Positions 34,701 through 46,700 of a DNA stretch of 64,000 nucleotides are shown one piece after another. The number at the start of each line of letters is the position of its first letter. Position 1 is the first letter of the stretch. Location: contig OU452227.1 of assembly GCA_911728455.2 (NCBI GenBank), positions 15,268,110 through 15,332,109 on the forward strand. Direction: 5' to 3'. The notes under the pieces were generated by a model that saw nothing but the letters and a program-made list of their open reading frames with translations, made no database searches and was not told the DNA's origin. A program made the translations under genes and the position numbers. This stretch comes from Marthasterias glacialis. Its lineage: Eukaryota > Echinodermata > Asteroidea > Forcipulatida > Asteriidae.

Positions 34701-37700
34701 GGTCTGATTTCTCAGTGTCAAGTCTGAGTTCTCAGTGTCAAGTCTGAGTTCTCAGTGTCAAGTCTGAGTCCTCAGTGTTAGTTACGAGTTTTCAGTGTCA
34801 GGTCTGAGCTCTCAGTGTCAAGTCTGAGTTTTCAGTGTCAAGTCTGCGTTCTCAGTGTCAAGTCCGAGTTCTTAGTGTTAAGTCTGAGTCCTCAGTGTTA
34901 ATTACGAGTCCTAAGTGTAAAGTCTGAGTTCTCAGTGTCAAGTCTGAGTTCTCAGTGTCAAGTCTGAGTTCTCAGTGTCAAGTTTGACTTTTCAGTGTGT
35001 GTCAAGTCTGAGTTCTCAGTTTCAAGTCTGAGTTCTCAGTTTCAAGTCTGAGTTCTCAGTGTCAAGTCCGAGGTCTCAGTGTCAAGTCTGAGTCCTATGT
35101 GTCAAGTCTGAGTCCTCAGTGTTAATTGCTAGTTCTAATTAAGTGTTAAGTCTGAGTTCTGAGTGTCAAATCTGAGTCCACAGTGTCAAGTCTGAGTTCT
35201 CAGTGTCAAGTCTGAGTCCTCAGTGTCAAGTCTGAGTCCTCAGTGTTAATTACGAGTTCAAATTAAGTGTCAAGTCTGAGTCCACAGTGTCAAGTCTGAG
35301 TTCTCAGTGTCAAGTCTGAGTGCTCAGTGTTAATTACGAGTTTTAAGTGTCAAGTCTGAGTCCTCAGTGTCAAGTCTGAGTTCTCAGTGTCAAGTCTGAG
35401 TCCTCAGTGTTAATTACGAGTTCTAATTGTCAAGTCTGAGTTCTCAGTGTCAAGTCAGAGTCCTCAGTGTTAATTATGAGTTCTCAGTGTCAAGTATGAG
35501 TTCTCAGTGTCAAGTATGAGTTCTCAGTGTCAAGTATGAGTTCTCAGTGTCAAGTACAAATTCTTAGTGTCAAGTTTGAGTCATTTGGGTCAAGGCCGAG
35601 TCCAATTCATGAGTCACAAAGGTTACATTCGAGTCTTGAGTCACTCTTCATGTAAGTTTAAAAATATAAAAAAAAAAAAACGAAGTCTGACAGATCAAGG
35701 TTTAATATCAAATTGAGAAAAGAATGTAGGTTTTAGTTTACTTCTCATCAATTGTTAATAACACCGAAACTCATAACTCTGTGAACAGTAGTACATAGCC
35801 ATCAAAGAGGGCATTTCTTTTTTCAATATTTTCAATGTTTTGCTAGAACTGTGCCGTATCACCACTATCAAGTGCAAGTGTTAATCCAGATGGTTGAGTC
35901 TGAGTCATTGACTATATTGACTTGAGTTAGTTTCATAAAAATTGTGACTGGAGTCAGACTCTAGTCCAAGTCGCACAAGTCATATAACATTGCCTGCGTG
36001 TTTTTCTTTAGCCATCTTGAGTTTGCTGTTAATTGTAGATGGCTGTTTTAACTTTTATACAACAGCGTACCAGAGACAGTATACAATAGTGGTTGTGCAG
36101 AAAGGTCATCCTCGTTCACAAATTATATTTAATTTAAACCGTTCTTATGATACATTGCCCTTGTGATGCATAATTTCTTGAAATGGTTCATAAGACAAGT
36201 CGCAGCTGCAATACATCAATTGCAGCGTTGCAATTCCTCATAAACTTTGTGATGCTTCATAATTTGCGGTGAGTTTCATGAAATCTACCACCTAGATCCT
36301 TAAACCAATGGTTGTAATCCAAAGTGCTGGCTGACAAGGGATGAGTAGTGACCAGTCCCCCAAAATGTGACAATGTTGTTAAAATAAACAATAGATGAGG
36401 TCAGTCCACCATGTATACATATAGTAAAAAGTTGGACATTGCAAATCAATTTCATAGAGCTGCTTAAGCAGTTGTGCTTAATTGTTTCTTCTAAAAAAAA
36501 ATGAGCAGGATACCATGGTACATGAGGAATGCTATTTTGGCTAATAATCTTATTCTAGTAAGCATGATTTTGTTGAAGCATGCTTAGCTACTTCCCTTAA
36601 GCAGCTCTATGAAATTTTGCCCTGGTTTTGTAATTACAATGTATGTACTCTTCACATGTGGGTGGATTTTGTGTGGCTGACAATGCCACCATAAATTGTA
36701 TCTGCTACCCTGGGCAAGATTTAATTGTGCACAGATTCTCCATTGAATGGCTAGTGGGCGGGCCTTGAATTCTAATGATGATGACGACGGCAACTGGATA
36801 CTCCCTTTGTTGCACTTTCATCACGGCTGGATGAAAGGAAGCATATCACATGATACTGTCGCTAATAAAGAGAATTGTTGAATTGCGTACTGTGTCTGGA
36901 AGTCAATGACACACGTGTGTACTAAGTAGATGCTGTGACAGAACTAGTGTCCACTAAAGTGGGCGGTGATTTAATGTTTACAGTGAAGTGGGTGGTGTTT
37001 GATTTACAATCTACCCAAGATTAAAATTTCACCAGTAAATCAGGTAGGACTGTTACGGTTTGTCCTTACTTTGAATAATTAATAACCAATGCATATTGTG
37101 GTCTAAGTATTGGTGCACACATGTCATGCATGTGGGCGATGATGAAAATCTGCCCAGATACCTACGCAAATTGAGTGAGCAAATCTGTATGAAAATAGGC
37201 TCTAAGGTATGAAAGTGTTGGCCAAAAGGCATAAATATAAGACCAAAGGTACACTTACACAGTAAGACACATTTGACGCTTCAAGAGATTTATTTATTTC
37301 TAACATTCAACCAGCATCTTACACATGTGTGTCAACAGTCAGCACTGAAATCTTGCAATTTAAGAAAAACCTGTTCAACCTGAAATATCAACTGACTAAC
37401 CACAGCAGGGTCCCTGAAACTATTCTGTGGCATTGGTCTTAATGTGTATTAAATTCAAATAATTACATTCAGTGAATTCTTTGAGTTGGGCTCTTTGGTG
37501 TGCTTGAATAAGAGAGCCATTTATACAAGGGGCTAGCGAAACGAGGCAACTTTCACAGCCAGCATCTTTCAGATATCAACGGCACAATCTCCAAGCTAGT
37601 CATTATATTTCTCTGCATATGGACTCATTTCATCAACTGTTACCACCATGTCAATCTGCAGATTGGATCGCCTATTTCTTCTCCTAGACACAGGATCCAC

Positions 37701-40700
37701 ACCAGTAACCCGTCGAGCTGCAGCCCAGCAGCTGGGAGAGGTGCAGAAACTCCATCCACATGAGATCCACAATCTCCTGTTTAAGGTACATATACAGGAA
37801 TGGGAAGTGTGTGTGTGTGGGAATGGGGGGGGGGGTGATTCTGACTTCCATTGTGTTCATATTTGTAATCCACAGTTCAGTTGAATGGGAGACTTTTGAG
37901 ACGATAGCGGGCGTCCCACAGACTGGTCCTTTTCCATTGTTTTCATCACTGAAAACAATGGAAAAGGACTGGTCTGTGGGACGCCCGCTTTCGTCTCAAA
38001 AGTCTCCCTTTGGTTTTGATCACCATTACATTATAGACCCTTCTCAGATGCTTGAAGTTGATGCATTTGGTGCAACCCATAACCCATTCATTTCATATGA
38101 CCTGGCAATGAACCAGTAGACACCGGATGACTGGTATGTACATGCAAATACCGGAACAAAGGTCACCTGGACATTTTGTTTCGGAGCGTGAACAGAGTAT
38201 GCACTTAATGTGCAACGCTTCATTTCATCCAAGAAGAGGATTACAAGACATTGACAGGCTTCCACCATTATTTATTCATTGTTTTTAGGCTCAGTGGAGG
38301 TAAGTCAGAGTGAACCAGGGATCTAGCCCTCGTTCCAAATTTAGTACCGAGCTACGGCCAATGTTTTGCAATTCATGGTGTGTGAATTTGACATTTTCTC
38401 AACAGAAAAAACAAAGATCACAGTGCTTCAAAGAGAGGCTTTGTTCTCTTGGCTTTGTGAAGCCAAGATTTCTTGGTGCCAGTGGTACTCTCAAAGAATA
38501 ATAATTCCGGCAATTCTGAGAAAATAATTCATTTCAGGCTGGATTGGAAGAAAATTGAACATTCCTGGCAGCAACTGGTCAAAAAATTGCATTTGAAGGT
38601 AACATGGTATGTGATTCTGGTGCTTACAGGGTAAAACTTCCCAGGAAGCTAGGGTTATTGCACAGCACCAAATTCCTGGTAAAGTCAGCTCTTTTAATAT
38701 TAAATAACTGCCTGCAATTTTTTTTTTATCTTTCTTTTTTTAGATCCACTTTTATTTGAAGAGTTCCACCTGGGAGACCAGAATAGCAGCCGGTCATGCG
38801 ATTGAAGCTGTTGCTAAACATGTACCTCACTGGACTCCTGTCAAGAAGATCAAAGAAGGTAGAGGCAAAGACTAGTGTCACTCTCTGTGTTTTTCCTCTG
38901 GATTGCGCTAGGAATAACTGCTTTCAGTTGTTGGTTGATGGGGGATGGGGGATATGATATGGGGGACGGGAGGGGGGGAACATCAAATTTGAGGGCTTTT
39001 GACAATTAGTTGGTAAATAAAAAGGGATCAGTCTGGGATATTTTTTGCATTTTTGAAGTGGAGCAACCTTTTGTACATTCGGCCTAATGCACATTGATCC
39101 TGATGACTCAAAGGCAGCTGTGGTTTTTATGCATGCATTATGTAGAAGGAAATACCAGCCTGTAATATGATATTGTCTGATACAATGTACACGTACATAA
39201 ATGAAGCCACTGTACAACAAAAGAAAAAATGCTAGTTGTCTAGTATTTTGTATTTAGTGAACTCGTTTTTAGATGGTACCGAAGGTAAATGTGAAATGTT
39301 TCACAGTAGTGTAAGTGGATGGGGATTGTACATGTATCCATAGTCATGATTGTATAACATTCTAGTCAACTACTGCTACTAGCCAACTGTATAAAATGAC
39401 TGGTTCAGTTTCCAACCATGGCAATTGTGTCCTTGAGCAAGGCACTTACCATTAGTGCTTTGTATTTCAGATGGAACGTAAAAACTTTGGTCCTGTGTGT
39501 TGTGTAATGCACATAAAAGAACCCAGTACACTTATTGTTTAAGAGAAGGGGTTTTTCCCAGGTGTTTCTGGCATAGTTGGCTGCAGATTGTGCAGCATCA
39601 ACTTGTATGTAAACCCATATAAGGTGTAAATGGGTCTTATAATTTAAACATAACTCTGCGTGTACCATTGTAAAAATAGGAAATATTTGAGACACCCCTC
39701 GGATGTGATAAAGCACTATACATAAGAATTGCGTATTAATGACAAATACTTCTTATTCTGGATGTAGAGGGTGCAACAGGCAGCGCAGGACCACGCATCT
39801 CCACTCCTATTCAGAGGGAGGCAGACCAGCTCAAGTTTGACAAGTTCAATGTTAATCGGGTGTTGGAGCACGGGTCCTCTTTGCTGGGCTCGGCTGGGAC
39901 TGAATATGAACTGGATCTGGAAGAAGCAGGTTTGTACTTGACAATGTTACTTGTAAATGGTCAGTTAGAATTGAAACATTTATTGTTGTTATACCATGGT
40001 ATTATATTGTGAATTTTAATTGGTCGAGAACCAATCACATGACATAATACAAAATTTCATGTCTTCCCAAAAAAGTGATGTTGTCGGGTCCATTATCTAG
40101 ATCGTCCTCAGAAAATTCATTTCATCGTCCCCATTGATATGTATATTGAAGTTGGCAATACACCCGAGAAAGAGGTAGGTCATGTCGCCCGCGTCCATTA
40201 CCTAGATCGTTCTCAGAACATTATTTCATCGTCCCCATTGATCTGTACAACCACATTAGCGGTACTACCTGAGAAAGAGGTTACTATGCACCCACTGGTA
40301 CTATGCACGCTACTGTACTTTCGATATGATGCTCGTGATAGGGACCAGTTGATACATTTTGGTTGATAAAAAATTTGTAATCGACGCACTTTTGTTGAAT
40401 TGAATATTGTCGTCTGCAAACTATGTCGGTAAGGGCCTTATTAACAATCCTGCAATCTAATACCATGGTATAACAAAACAATTGTTGTCTGCTGTGATAT
40501 GTGGTCCATGCTGTTTTGGACACCCTCGGGGGCCGAAGGCACCCTCGGCTTTGCCTCGGGTGCCATCTGCCCCCTCAGGTGTCCAAAACAGCATGGACCA
40601 CATCACAGCAGACAACAATTGTATAATGTAAGGCTCTGTACCAGATGCATTTCAGCCTTAGGCAGCCAAATGCGTGTAATCTTCACAGGAGATATACTAT

Positions 40701-43700
40701 GTATGTACATGGTACATTCTATACATTCAACCACGCTTCTCAAAATTCAAGATTCAAGATTGATATTTGTCATGCAATTTAAATGCATGAAATGCATTCT
40801 GTACGATATGCAGCTTTAGTTGACTGCGCTTATACCCACTTCCAAAACCTTTTTTTTTTGAGAATATCGTTGTCTTAATGAAACCCTTACTTTAAAAAAA
40901 CTGAAGACAACAAACGTTCTCACACAGTGCAAGAGGATTTGTTGTTCTCTTTATGGAATGTTTTCACCGTGAATAGGCCAGACCTTGGCTGTTAGCCACG
41001 ATCGATAATCGGCCTTGGTATGCATTACACAATAACCCCCAGAAAAAGGAGATTTTGAGCAGAAATTCCAGTACCCTTTGCCCCTCTTTGTACCCTTGGG
41101 GGAAAGAAGCATAGCACAGTAGGTGCATGCCTGTGCACACTACACAAGGGAGTTTCTGGGCCAAAAGAAAACAAACATAAACTATTCCAAGACTTCTACA
41201 AACGTCCACCGTTATTCAGTTTGGAAAAGTTTTGTGGAGAAAGACGACATGTGATGTCAAGTGGTTAACAAGCCGAGAGAAAAAATAATGCCATAAGCTA
41301 CATGGTATTTGTTGCTATAAAAAAAAACTCCTGAGTTGTTATTTTTAACTAACTTAAGACTGGACTTGATTCTTGCAGCCTTAGATCCAAAAGAGAGACT
41401 AATTAGACAGAGACATCACTTACAGAAGCGGCTTGGCCTCGATGTGGGAGGAGTTTTTGGTATGGATTCCGAGGAATTGTTTAACGATGACGATCTTCTG
41501 ACAAAGAAAGATGCAGTTGCACGAGCCGATAGCAATACATTAAAACTACCTGTAAGTCAAATTGAATATAGTTAGAATATATTAATATAGTTTGACTATA
41601 ATTTGAATAAGGGAATAAAAGTGTGGTGAAAAAGTTTTCAACTAGCTGTTAAAACACGGTGAGGCCAGGTTCTTGATAATTTTACTGAGATGAAGTGGAG
41701 GTAAAATTATCGAGAACCAGGACTCACCATGTTGAAACACTTTGTTGAAAACCGATTCAGCACACTTTTATTCCCATTCATAAATACCTTAAAAACATCC
41801 AGAAACCTTTAAAAGTTGAGGACAAATCTGACAGCTCACCTGGACTCAAGTCTGCATGAAATTTCTATCCATGTTGAACGCCTCGCACAAGTTTCAAAAT
41901 TGTTTGTGCAAGTTTCAAACTTGCTCACCCAAGTTTCAAACTTTGCGCAATCTAAATGTGCATGCTACCATCTACCTCCATTGGGGGTACCAGTTTAAAT
42001 TGGGCCGTGCAATCGTCTGATGACGCCCTCTTTTGACTCCATTTCCTCAGTCAATGTTTAAACACTATTTACCATGTCGATACTGCTCATTTAAACATGG
42101 CCCTGTGACCTCCTCTCGACCATTCAGAATGGAAAAACTTTCCCAAGTATTTATAAAAAACTACATGTAGATCAATTTGAATCAAATCAGAGGTTTACGA
42201 AGATGTGAATATCTAACAAAGGCAAGTTTTGGGGTTAAGGTTTTTTTTTCATCATTGATTGACTATTTCCAGAATATTTCTTTGATTTACCATTGTTGTA
42301 TTCACCGTTTTCAAGTTAAGAACTTCATGTACGCATTTGATGTCTTGTTAACTTAAGTCAGACTTGGACATGCCACATTGAGGCCAAGATTGGTACCTGA
42401 GGTTCTGAGGTCTGAAATCAGGACCTAGACCTCAAGGTCAAACACTAGAGAGCTCTTGTGCAAGAAAATTGTACATTGTTATGTGTATTTGTACATGTAG
42501 GTAAAAAGCTAGGGCATGTATTCCAACACTGACAGTTCCTGTTTCTTCATACATGTGAATATACAAATAAAACATTAAAGTTGTATGTTGTGACATTGAT
42601 TTTAATCACATTACTGTTTCATAAACTACCAGTATTCTACTACAAAAGAGCTTTATTTTGAGTTATGTGCTACCGGCGTCGGACGACTATGTAGCCACCC
42701 GCCTTTTATTTTGTTTGTAATGTAAATCACTGTAAACAATATAGTAAAGAGTGTTGGAAAATAGAGCATTTAAACCAAGCCTTGCAGAATTTAAAATAGA
42801 CAAAGGAATCACACAGTTTTGGAAAGCCTTTTCTTTGGATGATTTAAGCTTCAAAACTATGAAACTATTGTGTTGAAAAGTGTGAGATCGCAATCGTCTG
42901 GCCCACCTGTTCTGTTGTGCAACTAGTACTACCACATCGTGAACATATACGTTTCTTGTAGAATTTCCAAGACTTGCCGGAACTGTCCTTACTGGCTTTA
43001 TTTAGCCACTAGAAGGTCTCTGGTCGAATAAACAAATGCAACAAACATCATGTACCGTACCGCACTTTCCAATGGAGGACGTCGTGTTTGTTTACCTTTA
43101 TTACCCACTACAGGTCACGTGACTTGGGTTGCGCAATCGGTCTATTGGCGAATACCAGCACTATATAAATGTCCATTCTTAGTAGTATTATAAGTGGTGT
43201 GACCAGACATTTATTTTGGGTGGGGAAGTGGGGGCAAAGACATAATTGTTTTATTTATTTATTTATTTATTTATTTATTTTTTTTTTTTTGGGGGGGGGG
43301 GGCTATTTATAGTACCAAACCATTCATTTGTGCATTTTTTTAATCTCATTTAGGGGGGGGGGGGCAAGGGTTCTGGTTATGCCACTGACTATTATAATAT
43401 CCCCTAGACATAGTTTTGAGCATGTTGCTTTAGTTAACTACAATTTGCAAGCCTTGTGAACAAATTCAGTATTACAGCTAAAACTCGGCAAACACTAAAA
43501 AAGCTCAGAGTCCGCTTAAACTTCCCCCATACAATGGTTGTGGATTGACTCTATCTCTCTCTCTCTGTCTTTGTGTGTAGACCTCTGCTGCGGATATAGT
43601 TGCTCAGGAGATGGCTCAGATGGGAGCAGGTCTGAGTTCACGGGAGAAGAATCGAGCCAAGCGTAAAGTCAAATTACTCCTTAAACAACGCTCAAAGGAA

Positions 43701-46700
43701 AATAGCGACGCATCATTGGGATCAAGGTGAGTAGTTTCAAAGTTTCATAGTGTTTTAATTTCAGCCATAGGACAACTGTTGTAAGATTGGATTTATACAC
43801 ATTGTTTTCTTGAATAGGACAGCAGTTCAAATGGTGCCATCACACATGCAACTTTTAAGCTGTTTAGCTGATTTCCTCGTTTTTGGTTTCTTAGCTGTGC
43901 GAATGAAAATTGAGCGACACAGTGCAAAATATTGCTGTACCTGGAACTTTCATCTTTTTGTTGTTGAAAAATTACAGTTGCATGCCCGTACTTTTTTGTC
44001 AGAGATTAAATCCAGTACGAGTTTTATACCCAATTTGCTTTCAGACAACGTGATTACTTCACAGGGGCAACAGAGGAAATTGCCTGAATGCCCCTTGTCA
44101 TTGCCGTGGTGCCCCTTGAAATGTTCCAGTAGAAAGGTACATTTCCCTCAGAGAGATGCCCTTTACCAAGTAAAAACTGCCATGTCCTTGGTAGTCACCA
44201 ACAGAGAAACATAGTATCTTGATTGAAGTCTGCACATGTAAATTGAGCCTTTTTCCACTGTATCATACAACATTGCATGGGGATTGGTGTCTTTATCACA
44301 CCAAACAGGTTGAATCGGCACACACAGTTTAATTTTAAAAATTGAAGTTGCCAAAATGCAACATTTTATGCGGAGGAAAAAGACTTGTGTATTCAAAGTT
44401 GTTCCAGAATCAGAGAAATACAAAATTTTATTGAAACATTATTAGCGTAAAATTCTTTGTAGTCCATTGCTCAGTTTTGCCCGAGTTTGATGGATGCTAT
44501 CTAGCATCTTTGAACTAACCTTGTTCTGCATGTAGCCAGACATAAAAACAATGGTCAGAGTTTGTATAGACTGGAAGGCTATGCAGGTCATGAAATGAAC
44601 AGAATTTGGATAGCACTAAAAGGTGGTCTTAGACCTTGTGATCTTAGGATATTTCCCTTTAGAGAGAATTACAACTTCTACTGCAACAATAAAAGAGCCT
44701 CATAGTTATGGTCAGAGGTATGTTTGTGGAGAGGGCTTCATAGTTATATTCAGAGGCATGTTTGTTAGAGGACCTCATAGTTATGGTCAGAGGTATGTTT
44801 GTGAGAGGACCTCTTAGTTATGGTCAGAGGTATGTTTGTGAGAGGACCTCATAGTTATGGTCAGAGGTATTTTGTGAGAGGGCCTCATAGTTATGGTCAG
44901 AGGTATGTTTGTGAGAGGACCTCTTAGTTATGGTCAGAGGTATGTTTGTGAGAGGGCCTCATAGTTATGGTCAGAGGTATGTTTGTGAGAGGGCCTCATA
45001 GTTATGGTCAGAGGTATGTTTGTCAGAGAACCTCTTAGTTATGGTCAGGGGCATGTTTGTGGAGAGTGCTTCATAGCTTTAGTCAGAGGCATGTTTGTGA
45101 GAGGGCTTCATAGTTATAGTCAAAGGCATGTTTGTGAGAGAGCCTCTTAGTTACGGTTAGAAGCATGTATGTTGTTAGAAGACCTCTTAGTTATGGGCAG
45201 AGGTATGTTTGTGAGAGGACCTCTCAGTTATGGTCAGGGGCATGTTTATGGAGAGTGCTTCATAGCTATAGTCAGAGGCATGTTTGTAAGAGGGCTACAT
45301 AGTTATAGTCAAAGGCATGTTTGTGAGGGAGCCTCTTAGTTACGGTTAGAAGCATGTATGTTTGTTAGAAGACCTCTTAGTTATGGTCAGAGGTATGTTT
45401 GTGAAAGGGCTTCATAGTTATGGTCAGAAGTATGTTTGTGAGAGGGCCTCATAGTTATGGTCAGAGGTATGTTTGTGAGAGGGCCTCATAGTTATGGTCA
45501 GAGGTGGTATGTTTGTGAGAGGGCTTCATAGTTATGGTCAGAGGTATGTTTGTGAGAGGGCCTCATAGTTATGGTCAGAGGTATGTTTGTGAGAGGGCCT
45601 CATAGTTATGGTCAGAGGTATGTTTGTGAGAGGACCTCTTAGTTATGGTAAGAGGTGGTATGTTTGTGAGAGGGCTTCATAGTTATGGTCAGAGGTATGT
45701 TTGTGAGAGGGCCTCATAGTTATGGTCAGAGGTATGTTTGTGAGAGGACCTCTTAGTTATGGTCAGAGGTGGTATGTTTGTGAGAGGGCTTCATAGTTAT
45801 GGTCAGAGGTATGTTTGTGAGAGGGCTTCATAGTTATGGTCAGAGGTATGTTTGTGAGAGGGCTTCATAGTTATGGTCAGAGGTACGTTTGTGAGAGGGC
45901 CTCATAGTTATGGTCAGAGGCATGTTTGTGAGAGGGCTTCATAGCTATAGTCAAAGGCATGTTTGTGAAAGGGCCTCATAGCTATAGTCAGAGGCATGTT
46001 TGTGAGAGGGCCTCATAGCTATGGTCAGAGGTATGTTTGTGAGAGGACCTCTTAGTTATGGTCAGAGGTATGTTTGTGAGAGGACCTCATAGTTATGGTC
46101 AGAGGTATGTTTGTGAGAGGGCTTCATAGTTATGGTCAGAGGTATGTTTGTGAGAGGACCTCATAGTTATGGTCAGAGGTATGTTTGTGAGAGGACCTCT
46201 TAGTTATGGTCAGAGGTATGTTTGTGAGAGGACCTCATAGTTATGGTCAGAGGTATGTTTGTGAGAGGGCTTCATAGTTATGGTCAGAGGTATGTTTGTG
46301 AGAGGGCTTCATAGTTATGGTCAGAGGTATGTTTGTGAGAGGGCCTCATAGTTATGGTCAGAGGTATGTTTGTGAGAGGGCTTCATAGTTATGGTCAGAG
46401 GTATGTTTGTGAGAGGGCTTCATAGTTATGGTCAGAGGTATGTTTGTGAGAGGGCCTCATAGTTATGGTCAGAGGTATGTTTGTGAGAGGACCTCATAGT
46501 TATGGTCAGAGGTATTTTTGTGAGAGGGCCTCATAGTTATGGTCAGAGGTGGTTTGTTGGAGGACCTCATAGTTATGGTCAGAGGTATGTTTGTGAGAGG
46601 ACCTCATAGTTATGGTCAGAGGTATTTTTGTGAGAGGACCTCATAGTTATGGTCAGAGGTATGTTTGTTGGAGGACCTCATAGTTATGGTCAGGGGCATG

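Noticed and set aside
33785-35610. Possible CRISPR array
   Set aside because: The repeats are contiguous without unique spacers, and the surrounding genes are clearly eukaryotic.
37648-37884. ORF starting at 37648 as the BTAF1 start exon
   Set aside because: The sequence before 37662 is a splice acceptor. The ORF also runs past the donor at 37785 into the intron.
43810-44214. 134-codon plus-strand ORF
   Set aside because: Overlaps a dispersed repeat (gccccttgtcattgccgtgg, cccctt motifs) and has no recognisable protein features.
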